Positions 9,187 through 17,100 of a stretch of DNA of 64,000 nucleotides are shown here, piece by piece. The position numbers and the translations under genes are program-made. Below the pieces are notes generated by a model, which was not told the origin of the DNA, searched no databases, and saw only the letters and a list, made by a program, of their open reading frames with translations. Origin of the DNA: CAVRQM01 sp963756975 (lineage in GTDB: Bacteria > Pseudomonadota > Alphaproteobacteria > Acetobacterales > Acetobacteraceae). The stretch's first letter is position 1. Each line of letters starts with the position of its first letter. Location of the stretch: the NCBI GenBank assembly GCA_963756975.1, contig CAVWPS010000002.1:1736001-1800000 (forward strand), in the 5' to 3' direction.

Positions 9187-9669
9187 TCAGGCGGGCCGGA
9201 GCGCGTGGTAGCGGCGGCCGAAATACATCAGCGCCTCGATCTCGTCGCCGAGCCGGGCCGATTCGACCTCGGCGAAAAATACGCTGTGGGTGCCGACCTC
9301 GCGGACATGGACGATACGGCAGTCGAACGCGACCGCCGCGCCGCGCAACAGCGGCGCGCCCGTCTCCGCCACGTCCCAGTCGCCGACGACGAACCGGTTC
9401 GCGTGACCGCCGACGCCCGCGAAGACATCGGACACGTCCGCCTGATGACCGGCGAGCGTGTTGACGCTCAGGACGCCGTTGCGGGTCAGCGCGTCGTGCG
9501 TGTCGTGGGCTCGGTTGCAGCACACCAAAAGGGTAGGCGGCGCGTCGGTGACGCTGCACACGGCGGATGCGGTGAAGCCGCGACGGCCGCCGGGTCCATC
9601 GGTTGCGACCACGTTTACGGCGGCCCCGAGCCGGGCCATCGCGTCCCGGTAGCGTTCGCGGTCGATCAT
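9187..9669 (-). CDS. Flavin reductase family protein (HpaC/RutF-like)
   Basis: The 160-residue protein matches the small flavin reductases that use NAD(P)H to supply reduced FMN or FAD to a monooxygenase. Family features are RYRDAMARLGAAVNVVATDG at the N-terminus, the flavin-binding FTASAVCSVTDAPPTLLVC loop, and the C-terminal FFAEVESARLGD...ALMYFGRRYHALRP. ATG 9669 fits the family N-terminus better than the upstream ATG at 9705, which falls inside a hairpin. No partner monooxygenase is adjacent, so HpaC and RutF cannot be told apart. Only four bases separate it from the convergent desaturase. Confidence 0.85.
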   Translation of the reverse strand: MIDRERYRDAMARLGAAVNVVATDGPGGRRGFTASAVCSVTDAPPTLLVCCNRAHDTHDALTRNGVLSVNTLAGHQADVSDVFAGVGGHANRFVVGDWDVAETGAPLLRGAAVAFDCRIVHVREVGTHSVFFAEVESARLGDEIEALMYFGRRYHALRPA

Positions 9670-9688
9670 GCGGGGGCACTTACACGCG

Positions 9689-9720
9689 AACGGCCGCCGT
9701 GGCATCCCACGGCGGCCGTT
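9689..9720. terminator. Perfect 14-bp hairpin, probable terminator after csbD
   Basis: A perfect inverted repeat has arms 9689-9702 and 9707-9720 and a four-base CATC loop. It is flanked by TTTTAA on the plus strand and by only TT on the minus strand. It lies between the csbD-like gene and the flavin reductase, both on the minus strand. It most likely ends the csbD transcript, although its U-tract is better placed for plus-strand readthrough from the desaturase. Confidence 0.6.
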
Positions 9721-9745
9721 TTAATCGACGCTGGTGGCTAGACGA

Positions 9746-9946
9746 TCAGACCTTGTCGGCCGCGTCGCGAACCGCATCCTTGGCCCCGCCGACGGCGCTT
9801 TCGGCCTTGCCCTTGGCCTTGTCCGCGGCGCCCTCGGCCTGCGTCTTGGTGTCGCCGGTCAGCTTGCCGAAGCCTTCCTTGATCGCGCCCTTGGCCTGGT
9901 CGAACGCGCCCTCAACTCGGTTGTTGTCTACCACGGAACTCTCCAT
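9746..9946 (-). CDS. CsbD-family stress protein
   Basis: The 66-residue protein has the CsbD pattern: NRVEGAFDQAKGAIKEGFGK, then KLTGDTKTQAEGAADKAKGK, and a second Ala/Lys-rich helix. CsbD proteins are small, general-stress-induced and of unknown biochemical function; they are cytoplasmic and probably largely helical or disordered. ATG 9946 is the natural start, as upstream codons in the same frame are the antisense of the kinase gene. No clear ribosome-binding site is visible. The gene is followed by a strong hairpin. Confidence 0.88.
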   Translation of the reverse strand: MESSVVDNNRVEGAFDQAKGAIKEGFGKLTGDTKTQAEGAADKAKGKAESAVGGAKDAVRDAADKV

Positions 9947-10002
9947 CGTTGATGATGCAACCCCAACGAACCTGCGGTGGGGTGGTTCCTCCGCGGCGGA
10001 TG

Positions 10003-11376
10003 TCAAACCGGTAATACGATCCTGGCGCGCAAGCCGCCGAGGGGGCTGTCTTCCAGCAGGATGTCGCCGCCATGGGCACGCGCAATGTCCCGCGCGATGG
10101 TGAGGCCGAGCCCGGTGCCGCCATCCGCGCCGCTCTCGAAGGCGCGGAAGACGCCCTCGCGACGGTCGCGCGCGATGCCCGGCCCGTCGTCGTCGACCGT
10201 CACCTGGACCGTGCGGCTGCCGCCCGCCCCGACCGCCGCGAGCGAGACGTGTCGCGCGTGCCGCGTCGCGTTGTCGACCAGATTGGTGATGGCGCGGCGC
10301 ACCGCGTCCGGCCGCAGCAGCAGCGGCAGCGTGTCGGGGGTCACCACCGTCACCGCCGCCCCGCCCCGTGCCGCCTGCGCGCCGATGTCGCGCAGGATGG
10401 CGGCCAGATCGGCGTCCTGGGCCTGCTCGACCCCTTCGCCGCGCGCGAACGCCAGATACCCGCCGATCATCCGGTCCATCTCGTCGACGTCGGAATTCAT
10501 GCCGGCCACGTCCGCCGCCGCCGCCGCCTCGGCCGGCACCATCGCGAGCGCCAGACGGAGCCGGGTCAGCGGCGTGCGCAGATCGTGGCTGACGCCGGCC
10601 AGCATCTCGGTCCGTTGGGTGAGGAAGCGCCGCAGCCGCTCCTGCATCCGGTTGAACGCGGTCGCCGCCTGCCGCACCTCGGAGGCACCTTCCGGGCGGA
10701 TCGGTCCCTGGTCGCGCCCCATCCCGAAGGCCTCCGCCGCGCGCGCGAGCCGGCGGATCGCGCGCACCTGGATCCGCATGAACATCGCCGCGATCGCGAA
10801 CAGGATGGCGGCGGTGCCGGCCAGCCAGCTCACGAACAGGATCAGCGTCCCGGTGTTGAGCCGTTTGCGCGGCACGTCGATTTCGAGCACGCCGCCGCCG
10901 GCCCGCACCATCGTCGGCAGCGAAATCCGCACCCGCACCGATTGCGGGCTCGCCTCCCAGTCGATCGCGAACGGCCGTCCGACGCGCTCGCGCAGGGCCT
11001 GGGCGAAATCGGCGTCGATCGGGCTGCCCACCTGCCACGCCTGCGCCTCGGTCGCGGCGATTTCGGCCGGCGTGAGCGTGACGCCGGAGCGGATGCGCGC
11101 CACCAGGTCGAACTGGTCCCACGCCTGATCGAGCGCCCAGTCGGCGTCGTCGGGATGGCGCGCCATCAGCTCGATCGTGGCCGCGATTTCGCCCGCCACG
11201 GCGGAGGAGAAGCGTCGGGAGACGATGTCGAGGTGGCTGCCGTAGAACACCTGGAATGCGACCGCGATGGTGACGGCGAGCGGGATCAGGATGATCAGCA
11301 GGGTGCGCCCGAACAGCGACCGGGGCAGCACTTTCTTGATGAGGCGGGATTGGCGGGGGAGGGGGATGTGGACCAT
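10003..11376 (-). CDS. EnvZ-like membrane sensor histidine kinase
   Basis: The roughly 457-residue protein has a transmembrane helix near the N-terminus (LIILIPLAVTIAVAFQVF), a periplasmic sensor region, and a second helix (LILFVSWLAGTAAILFAIAA). It continues with a HAMP segment, an H-box (AGVSHDLRTPLTRLRLAL), an N-box (NLVDNATRHA), and G-boxes DDDGPGIARD and GGTGLGLTIARDI. It autophosphorylates on the H-box His and should phosphorylate the OmpR-type regulator encoded upstream at 11756-12577. ATG 11376 (MVHIPL) is preferred; ATG 11394 is possible. In related loci kinase and regulator are normally adjacent, but here a toxin/antitoxin pair on the other strand lies between them, so the kinase may have lost its native upstream coupling. 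Confidence 0.92.
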   Translation of the reverse strand: MVHIPLPRQSRLIKKVLPRSLFGRTLLIILIPLAVTIAVAFQVFYGSHLDIVSRRFSSAVAGEIAATIELMARHPDDADWALDQAWDQFDLVARIRSGVTLTPAEIAATEAQAWQVGSPIDADFAQALRERVGRPFAIDWEASPQSVRVRISLPTMVRAGGGVLEIDVPRKRLNTGTLILFVSWLAGTAAILFAIAAMFMRIQVRAIRRLARAAEAFGMGRDQGPIRPEGASEVRQAATAFNRMQERLRRFLTQRTEMLAGVSHDLRTPLTRLRLALAMVPAEAAAAADVAGMNSDVDEMDRMIGGYLAFARGEGVEQAQDADLAAILRDIGAQAARGGAAVTVVTPDTLPLLLRPDAVRRAITNLVDNATRHARHVSLAAVGAGGSRTVQVTVDDDGPGIARDRREGVFRAFESGADGGTGLGLTIARDIARAHGGDILLEDSPLGGLRARIVLPV

Positions 11377-11416
11377 CAGCGTTGACGGGAACACGACCGA
11401 ACGGCGATGGCAGCCG

Positions 11417-11644
11417 ATGGTCTCACGTCCAAGTCCCTGTGTCCTGGACGAATACGACTACGTCGGCTTCGTATTCGGCCAGCAACGCTGGACCAGTCAT
11501 CGCGGACACCGCCTTTATACCTGGGACAGCCTGCACGGCGAGGTTGAAGTGTTCACCGCGCGGGGCAAACATGTAGGCGTGCAGGATGCCGTATCGGGAG
11601 ATTGGATCAAGAATGCCGTCCCAGGCCGAACAATCGATGTCTAG
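11417..11644 (+). CDS. Colicin E3-like ribonuclease toxin of a toxin/antitoxin pair
   Basis: The 75-residue product resembles the C-terminal nuclease of colicin E3/pyocin S6, which cuts 16S rRNA in the ribosomal A site. The core YTWDSLHGEVEVF is followed by a GKHVG turn and GRTIDV at the end. The catalytic residues line up: Asp37, His40 and Glu44 have the same spacing as in colicin E3, and Arg71 sits where the essential Arg is found, with one residue fewer in the loop. There is no translocation or receptor domain, so it is a solitary chromosomal toxin. Hand-counted GC for 11461-11640 is about 59%, clearly below its neighbours. The start is uncertain; ATG 11366 would add 17 residues. The antitoxin overlaps its stop by eight bases. 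Confidence 0.75.
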   Translation: MVSRPSPCVLDEYDYVGFVFGQQRWTSHRGHRLYTWDSLHGEVEVFTARGKHVGVQDAVSGDWIKNAVPGRTIDV

Positions 11645-11879
11645 GCCACGTCTCCCATTCATGACCCTGGCCGTATCGGGAATGGTAACTGAAGTCGCGA
11701 TCGACGATTTCGTGGACGCTTGGCACGATCATCCCGAGGGAACGGAACTGCACGATTATCTTGGTATGACGCGAGACGAATACGCCATCTGGCTGCGCGA
11801 TCCGGACGCCCTTCCGTGGATACTGGAGCGTCGCCGGGCGGCAATGGCGAATGTGCAAAGTCCGGGCTTGAGCACGTAA
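11637..11879 (+). CDS. Putative antitoxin partner of the colicin E3-like toxin
   Basis: This small acidic protein (80 residues from ATG 11637; ATG 11661 and 11682 are alternatives) contains AIDDFVDAWHDH, ELHDYLGMTRDEYAIWL and a C-terminal DPDALPWILERRR. I recognise this arrangement as that of short proteins often found directly after small RNase toxins, so an antitoxin role is inferred from family memory and context. ATG 11637 overlaps the toxin stop by eight bases (ATGTCTAG), giving tight co-translation. GC is low (about 55% by hand count over 11701-11760). Its last 124 bases overlap, antisense, the altered 3' end of the response regulator gene. Confidence 0.65.
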   Translation: MSRPRLPFMTLAVSGMVTEVAIDDFVDAWHDHPEGTELHDYLGMTRDEYAIWLRDPDALPWILERRRAAMANVQSPGLST

Positions 11880-12577
11880 CCGCGCCCCCGAACCGTATGC
11901 AGAAACCGGGGCTCGCGCGGGTCCGGCTCGATCTTGCGCCGTAGCCGCGTCACCTGAACGTCGATCGCCCGTTCGCTCACCTCGTCCATCCGCAGCACCG
12001 CCGCCAGCGCCTCGCGCGACAGCACCTCGTTCGGGGCCGCCGCCAGCGCTTCCAGCAGTGCCGACTCGCCGCCGGTCAGCCGGACGACGCCGTCGGGGCC
12101 GCGCAGTTCGTGCCGGGCGCGATCGAACTTCATGAGCCCCAGCCGCACCGGGCCGGGCGGCGGGCCGATGACGACCGGCGGCGGCAGGCTGCGGCGCAGC
12201 ATCGCGCGGAGGCGGAGCACCAGCTCGCGCGGGTCGAACGGTTTCGGCAAATAGTCGTCCGCCCCGGCCTCGAACCCGGCGATCCGGTCCTCCGGCCCAC
12301 CGCGCGCCGTCAGCAGCAGCACCGGCATGTCGGCCCCGCCCGCGTCCCGCTCGGCGCGCAAGGTCTGGGTCAGCGACAGGCCGCTCTCGCCCGGCATCAT
12401 CACGTCGAGCACCAGGAGGTCGGGCTGGACGTACCGCATCTTCGCCCGCGCCTCGGCCACGTCGGCGGCGGCCGACACGCGGAACCCGTTATCGCCGAGG
12501 TAGCGTTGCAGCAGGGCGCGCAGCCGGTCGTCGTCGTCGACCACCAGCACCATCGCATCGTCCCTCGCGTCAGCCAC
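11756..12577 (-). CDS. OmpR-family response regulator with aberrant C-terminal tail
   Basis: The receiver domain has the acidic pocket VVDDDD (residues 12-17), phospho-acceptor Asp58 in LLVLDVMMPG and Lys112 in LPKPFDP. A winged-helix DNA-binding domain ends in the standard TVRGRGYVLKPG at residue 239, where this family normally stops. Here the frame continues 34 residues, encoded by the antisense strand of the antitoxin gene, so the native stop appears to have been lost when the toxin/antitoxin pair inserted. GTG 12577 overlaps the MarR stop by eight bases; ATG 12553, with AGGGA seven bases before it, is an equally good start. Its cognate kinase is at 10003-11376. Confidence 0.92.
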   Translation of the reverse strand: MADARDDAMVLVVDDDDRLRALLQRYLGDNGFRVSAAADVAEARAKMRYVQPDLLVLDVMMPGESGLSLTQTLRAERDAGGADMPVLLLTARGGPEDRIAGFEAGADDYLPKPFDPRELVLRLRAMLRRSLPPPVVIGPPPGPVRLGLMKFDRARHELRGPDGVVRLTGGESALLEALAAAPNEVLSREALAAVLRMDEVSERAIDVQVTRLRRKIEPDPREPRFLHTVRGRGYVLKPGLCTFAIAARRRSSIHGRASGSRSQMAYSSRVIPR

Positions 12578-13052
12578 CGCGAGGACGCTCGACCACTTGG
12601 CGCGCCGCGTCGTCCATCACCGCGCGCATCACCCGGCGGAAGCCGTCGACCGCGACGCCGCCCGCCTCCCGGTACGCGGCGGCCAGACGCTCGTGCTGCC
12701 GCTCGAACAGCTTGCGCTCCAGTGCCACACCGTCCTCGGTCAGGCTGAGCAGCCGCTGCCGGCGGTCGACCGGCCCCGGCGCCTGGATCACCAGGCCGCG
12801 CGCCATCAACTCGGCCAATACGCGCGCGAGGCTTTGCTTGGTGATCCGAAGAATTCCGAGCAGCTCGCCGACGGTCATCCCAGGGTTGCGGCCGATGAAA
12901 TGCAGGGCCCGGTGGTGCGCCCGGCCGAGGCCGAGTTCGGCCAGCACCGCGTCGGCGGCGCCGGTGAAATCGCGGTAGGCGAAGAACATCAAATCCTGCG
13001 CGAGTCTCAGATCCTCCTCGCGCAGGAACAACGCGCCGGTGCCGGCGTTCAT
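12570..13052 (-). CDS. MarR-family transcriptional regulator
   Basis: The 160-residue protein has the MarR winged helix: GLGRAHHRALHFIGRNPGMT, the recognition helix ILRITKQSLARVLAELMARG, and the wing PGPVDRRQRLLSLTEDG. ATG 13052 gives the usual MarR length. It heads an operon with the OmpR and EnvZ genes, coupled by an eight-base overlap, and is divergent from ilvE. It therefore could regulate both directions from the 86-base gap; this is inference. No ligand is known. Confidence 0.9.
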   Translation of the reverse strand: MNAGTGALFLREEDLRLAQDLMFFAYRDFTGAADAVLAELGLGRAHHRALHFIGRNPGMTVGELLGILRITKQSLARVLAELMARGLVIQAPGPVDRRQRLLSLTEDGVALERKLFERQHERLAAAYREAGGVAVDGFRRVMRAVMDDAARQVVERPRGG

Positions 13053-13069
13053 TAAATGGGACAGCCCTG

Positions 13070-13099
13070 TTGACCTGTTCCGGGGACCGCGCCTAACAT
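13070..13099 (+). promoter_or_regulatory. Candidate sigma-70-type promoter for ilvE
   Basis: TTGACC (13070-13075) and TAACAT (13094-13099) are separated by 18 bases, about 40 bases before the ilvE start. Both are one or two mismatches from the sigma-70 consensus. The site lies between the divergent MarR gene and ilvE. Confidence 0.45.
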
Positions 13100-13138
13100 G
13101 CCCCCGTCCAAGCAACAATGATGCGTAAGGGTGCGGAA

Positions 13139-14041
13139 ATGGCTCTTATTCCTTTCGACGACCGCGACGGCACGATCTGGTTCGACGGGGCGATGGTGCC
13201 CTGGCGCGACGCCAGGATTCACGTGTTGTCGCATGGCTTGCACTATGCCTCCGGCGTGTTCGAGGGGGAACGGTGCTATTCGGGAAACATCTTCAAGCTG
13301 CGCGACCACACGCGGCGGCTGATCCGGTCGGCCGCGATCCTCGGCATGACCATTCCCTACACCGAGGACGAGATCGACGCGGCGTGCCGCGCCGTGGTCG
13401 CCGCCAACGGGCTGACCGAGGCTTATATCCGCCCGCTCGCGTGGCGCGGGACCGAGCAGCTGTCCGTCTCGGCCCAGCGCACGACGATCCACCTGATGAT
13501 CGCGACCTGGGCGTGGCCGAACCTGTTCGGCGACACGCGCATGCAGGGCGTGCGGCTCGGTTTGGCCGACTGGAAGCGCCCGCACCCTGAGACGGCGCCG
13601 ACCGCGAGCAAGGCGACCGGCAACTACATGATCGGCACCATGGCCAAGCACGCCGCCGAGGAACAGGGATTCAACGACGCCTTCATGCTCGACTGGCGTG
13701 GTCGCGTGGCCGAGGCGACCGGGGCCAACGCGTTCTTCGTGTTCGACGGGCAGCTGCATACGCCGACGCCCGATTGTTTCCTCGACGGCATCACCCGGCG
13801 CACCGTGATGGCGCTGGCCCGCCGCCGGCAGATGACGGTGGTGGAGCGGGCGATCGAACTGTCGGAGATCGCGGATGCGTCCGAGGTGTTCCTGGCGGGG
13901 ACGGCGGCCGAGGTGACGCCGGTGAGCCAGATCGGCGAGCGCCATTTCACCCCGGGGCCGATCACCACGGCGCTGCTGGCCGATTACGAGGCGCTGGTGC
14001 GGATGACCCCGGACGAGGTGCAGGCGCGGACGCCGCTTTAA
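13139..14041 (+). CDS. ilvE: Branched-chain amino acid aminotransferase
   Basis: The 300-residue enzyme transfers the amino group between glutamate and branched-chain 2-oxo acids, the last step of Val, Leu and Ile synthesis. It is a fold-type IV PLP enzyme. The early HGLHYASGVFEGERCY motif, the PLP-lysine region TASKATGNYM, and EATGANAFFVFDG with TRRTVMALA are all present. ATG 13139 has AAGG eight bases upstream and gives the family N-terminus; ATG 13118 would add seven residues. It is divergent from the MarR-OmpR-EnvZ operon. Confidence 0.95.
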   Translation: MALIPFDDRDGTIWFDGAMVPWRDARIHVLSHGLHYASGVFEGERCYSGNIFKLRDHTRRLIRSAAILGMTIPYTEDEIDAACRAVVAANGLTEAYIRPLAWRGTEQLSVSAQRTTIHLMIATWAWPNLFGDTRMQGVRLGLADWKRPHPETAPTASKATGNYMIGTMAKHAAEEQGFNDAFMLDWRGRVAEATGANAFFVFDGQLHTPTPDCFLDGITRRTVMALARRRQMTVVERAIELSEIADASEVFLAGTAAEVTPVSQIGERHFTPGPITTALLADYEALVRMTPDEVQARTPL

Positions 14042-14108
14042 CGCCGCATCTTAATTGAAGCCTTAGCGAACCGGCCGCATACTCGCCCCAACAGGGGCGG
14101 AACGAATT

Positions 14109-17100
14109 ATGCACGGAATCGGTCGACGGGCTGGCTGGGCGGTTGCCCTGGTGTTCGCGGCCGGTTTGCTGGGGCCTCGTCACGCGCGGGCGGACGACCT
14201 GGACATTCCGGGCCTGTCCAACGACGCGTCGCATTTCCAGGCGCTGCTGCAGAAGAAGTTTCCGGCCGGGGGCACCGACCGCCAGCGCGCGCAGTCGCAG
14301 GCGGCGGCCGAGACGGCCGATGACCACGGCGACTACACCGCCGCCTCGATCGCGTGGGCCGACCGGGCGGGGCAGCGCGAGCCCGGCTCCGAAGTCTGGC
14401 TCGGGCTGGCGCGCGACCTGATGCGGCGTCCGGCGCCGGACGTGGCGCACGCGCTGGACGCGGCCTGGATCGCCTACCATACCGCGCAGGACGCCAACAC
14501 GCCGGACCAGAACGTCGTGGCCGGCGACGCGCTGCTGGTGATGCGCAACGCGCTGGTCAAGCTCGACCGGCCGGTCGCCGAACTCGACGTGCTGACCTTC
14601 GCGTCCAACCGTTCCCCGGACGATGCCGATCTGCGGACGCTGCTCGCGCAGCGGCGGCAGGAGATCGGACTGCTGCTGCGCGGCGTCCGGACCGAGTCCG
14701 AGAGCTTTCCGGCCAGCGCGTGCCTGAGCTTCGTCGGCATTCCGGGCGGCCAGCCGGACTTTCATCCGCAGGATTGGGTGAAGCTGTCGCCGGCGATCCC
14801 CGACGCGGCGGCGACCCTCGACGACGATTCGATCTGCATCCACGGCCTGCCGGTGGGGGCGACGACGCATGTGACGCTGCGGGCCGGGATGCCGGGCCAT
14901 GACGGCACGCATCTGGTCAAGGAGCAGGGGATCGACGTCGCCATGCCCGACCGGCAGCCGCGCGTGGTGCTGGACGGCGACCATTTCCTGCAGGCCAAAA
15001 GTGCCGCCGCCGAGATCGCGCTGGCCAGCGTCAACATGCCGGCGGTCAAGCTCGAGATCGTGCGGATCGGGGAGCGTGCGGCGCAGCCGTTCCTGACCAT
15101 GCATCCGCCCGGCAGCGAGCTGATGAACACCGACCTCGACAGCCTGCGGAACTCCGGCACGACGGTCTGGACCGGCACGGCCGCGATCCCGGCGTTCCGG
15201 CGCAACGATTTGCTGCGCACCCGGCTGCCGTTGCCGGCGGCGGCTACCGCCGAGCCCGGCATGTATGTCCTGTACGCGCAGCCGGTCGACGCCTCGGCGC
15301 GCACGTTCGACAACGTCTCGGCGGCGCAACTGGTGCTGCGGACCGACTTGGCGCCCACCACGTGGCAGGGTGTCGACGGATTGCTGGTGCAGGTGCGCGG
15401 CTACGCGGCGGCGAAGCCGAAGCCGGGCGTCGACGTGGCCCTGATCGCGGCCGACAACGACGTGCTGGCGACGGCTTCGACCGACGCCGACGGTATCGCC
15501 CGTTTCGCGGCCCCGCTGCTGCACGGCACCAACGGCGCGTCCCCGGCTTCGCTGCATTTGCGCGGGCCGGACGGCGACGCGACGGTGCTGAACCTGACCC
15601 GGCCGGCGTTCGACCTGTCCGACCGCGGCGTCACCGGGCGCGCGATCGTCGAGGGGACGGACGCGTTCATCTATCTCGACCGCGACATCTTCCGGCCCGG
15701 CGAGACGGTGCACGCGATGGCGCTGCAGCGCGACCCGGCGGGCAACCCGGTGACGAAGCGGCTGCACGCGGTCGTCACACGGCCGAACGCGCAGGTGTTC
15801 GCCGACATCGTGGCCACCCCCGGTCCGGACGGCGCGATGGTGCTGCCGATCACCCTGCCGGGCGGCGCGGCACTCGGGACGTGGAAGGTATCGCTGCGTC
15901 CGACCGTCGACGGGGCCACGATCAGCGAGGCGGCGTTCCAGGTGGACGCGTTCGTGCCGGCCCGGCTCGCCGTCGACCTCGGCAAGCCTGCCGATGAGCT
16001 GACGCCGGGCCGCACCGCCGCGCTGCCGGTCGCGGTCCGCTTTCTGTACGGGGCACCCGGTTCGGGACTGTCCGGCAGCGCCGATACGCTGATCCAGGCC
16101 AATCCGAAGCCGTTCGCGGATTACGCGGATTACCGGTTCGGCCTCGCCGACGAGAAGGTTCCGGGCCAGAGCGGCCATGTCGATCTGCCGCCGACGGACG
16201 CGCAGGGGGCGACGTCGGTGCCGATCGACCTGTCGTCGCTGCCCGACGTCACCGGCGGGCTGCAGACCAACATCCACGTCACCATCAACGACCCGGCGGG
16301 CCGGCCGGTGAACGAAAGCGTCGAGTTGCCGATCCGCCCGGTGGCACCGCTGCTGGGGATCAGGGTCGCGGCACCGGACGGCGTGTTCGGCCCGGGACAG
16401 GACGCCGATTTCGACGTCGTCGCGGTCGGCCCCGACGGCAAGCCGGTCGCGATGCCGCACGCGAAGCTGACCGTGGTGCGTCAGGTGCCCGATTGGCGGC
16501 TGGTGGTGCGGCGCGGGGTCGCCTCGTACGAGACGCAGTGGCGCGACGAGCCGGTCGACGCCCAATTTGTCGACGTGCCCGAAGCCAAGCCGCTGCACCT
16601 GTCCTACAAGGTCGGGTTCGGCCGCTACCGGCTTCAGATCGTGCAGTCCGGCCAGGGTCTGGCCGCCGCCTCGGTCGTGTTCAACGCCGGGTGGGAGGTG
16701 TCGGAGGACGCCGACGTCCCGCCTCGCGTGAGGGTCGCGACCGACCGGAAGGCGTACGCGCCCGGCGACACCGCGCATGTCCGGATCGACGCGCCGTATG
16801 CGGGCCCGGCGGCGCTGGTCGTCGTGTCCAACCGCGTGCACGAGGTCCGCTCGATCGACATCCCGGCCGGCGGCACCACCGTCGACGTGGCGGTCGGCGG
16901 CGATTGGGGGCCGGGCGCCTATGTCGCGGTCCATGCGTTCCGCCCGATCGACGGCCAGCCGGACGGCCACGCCGTCAGCGAGCGCGCGATCGGCGTCGCC
17001 TGGATCGGGATCGACCCCGCGACCCGCTCCCTGCCGGTCACGGTCGAGACCCCCGACCTGTTCCGTCCCGGCACGACCGGCACCGTCCTGGTGCACGCGC

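Noticed and set aside
9669..9705. Upstream start at 9705 for the flavin reductase
   Set aside because: It would place 12 residues inside a perfect hairpin, and family members start at the MIDRERY position.
11423..11662. A 79-codon minus-strand frame opposite the toxin
   Set aside because: The plus-strand frame carries the colicin E3 active-site pattern, so the antisense frame is a shadow.
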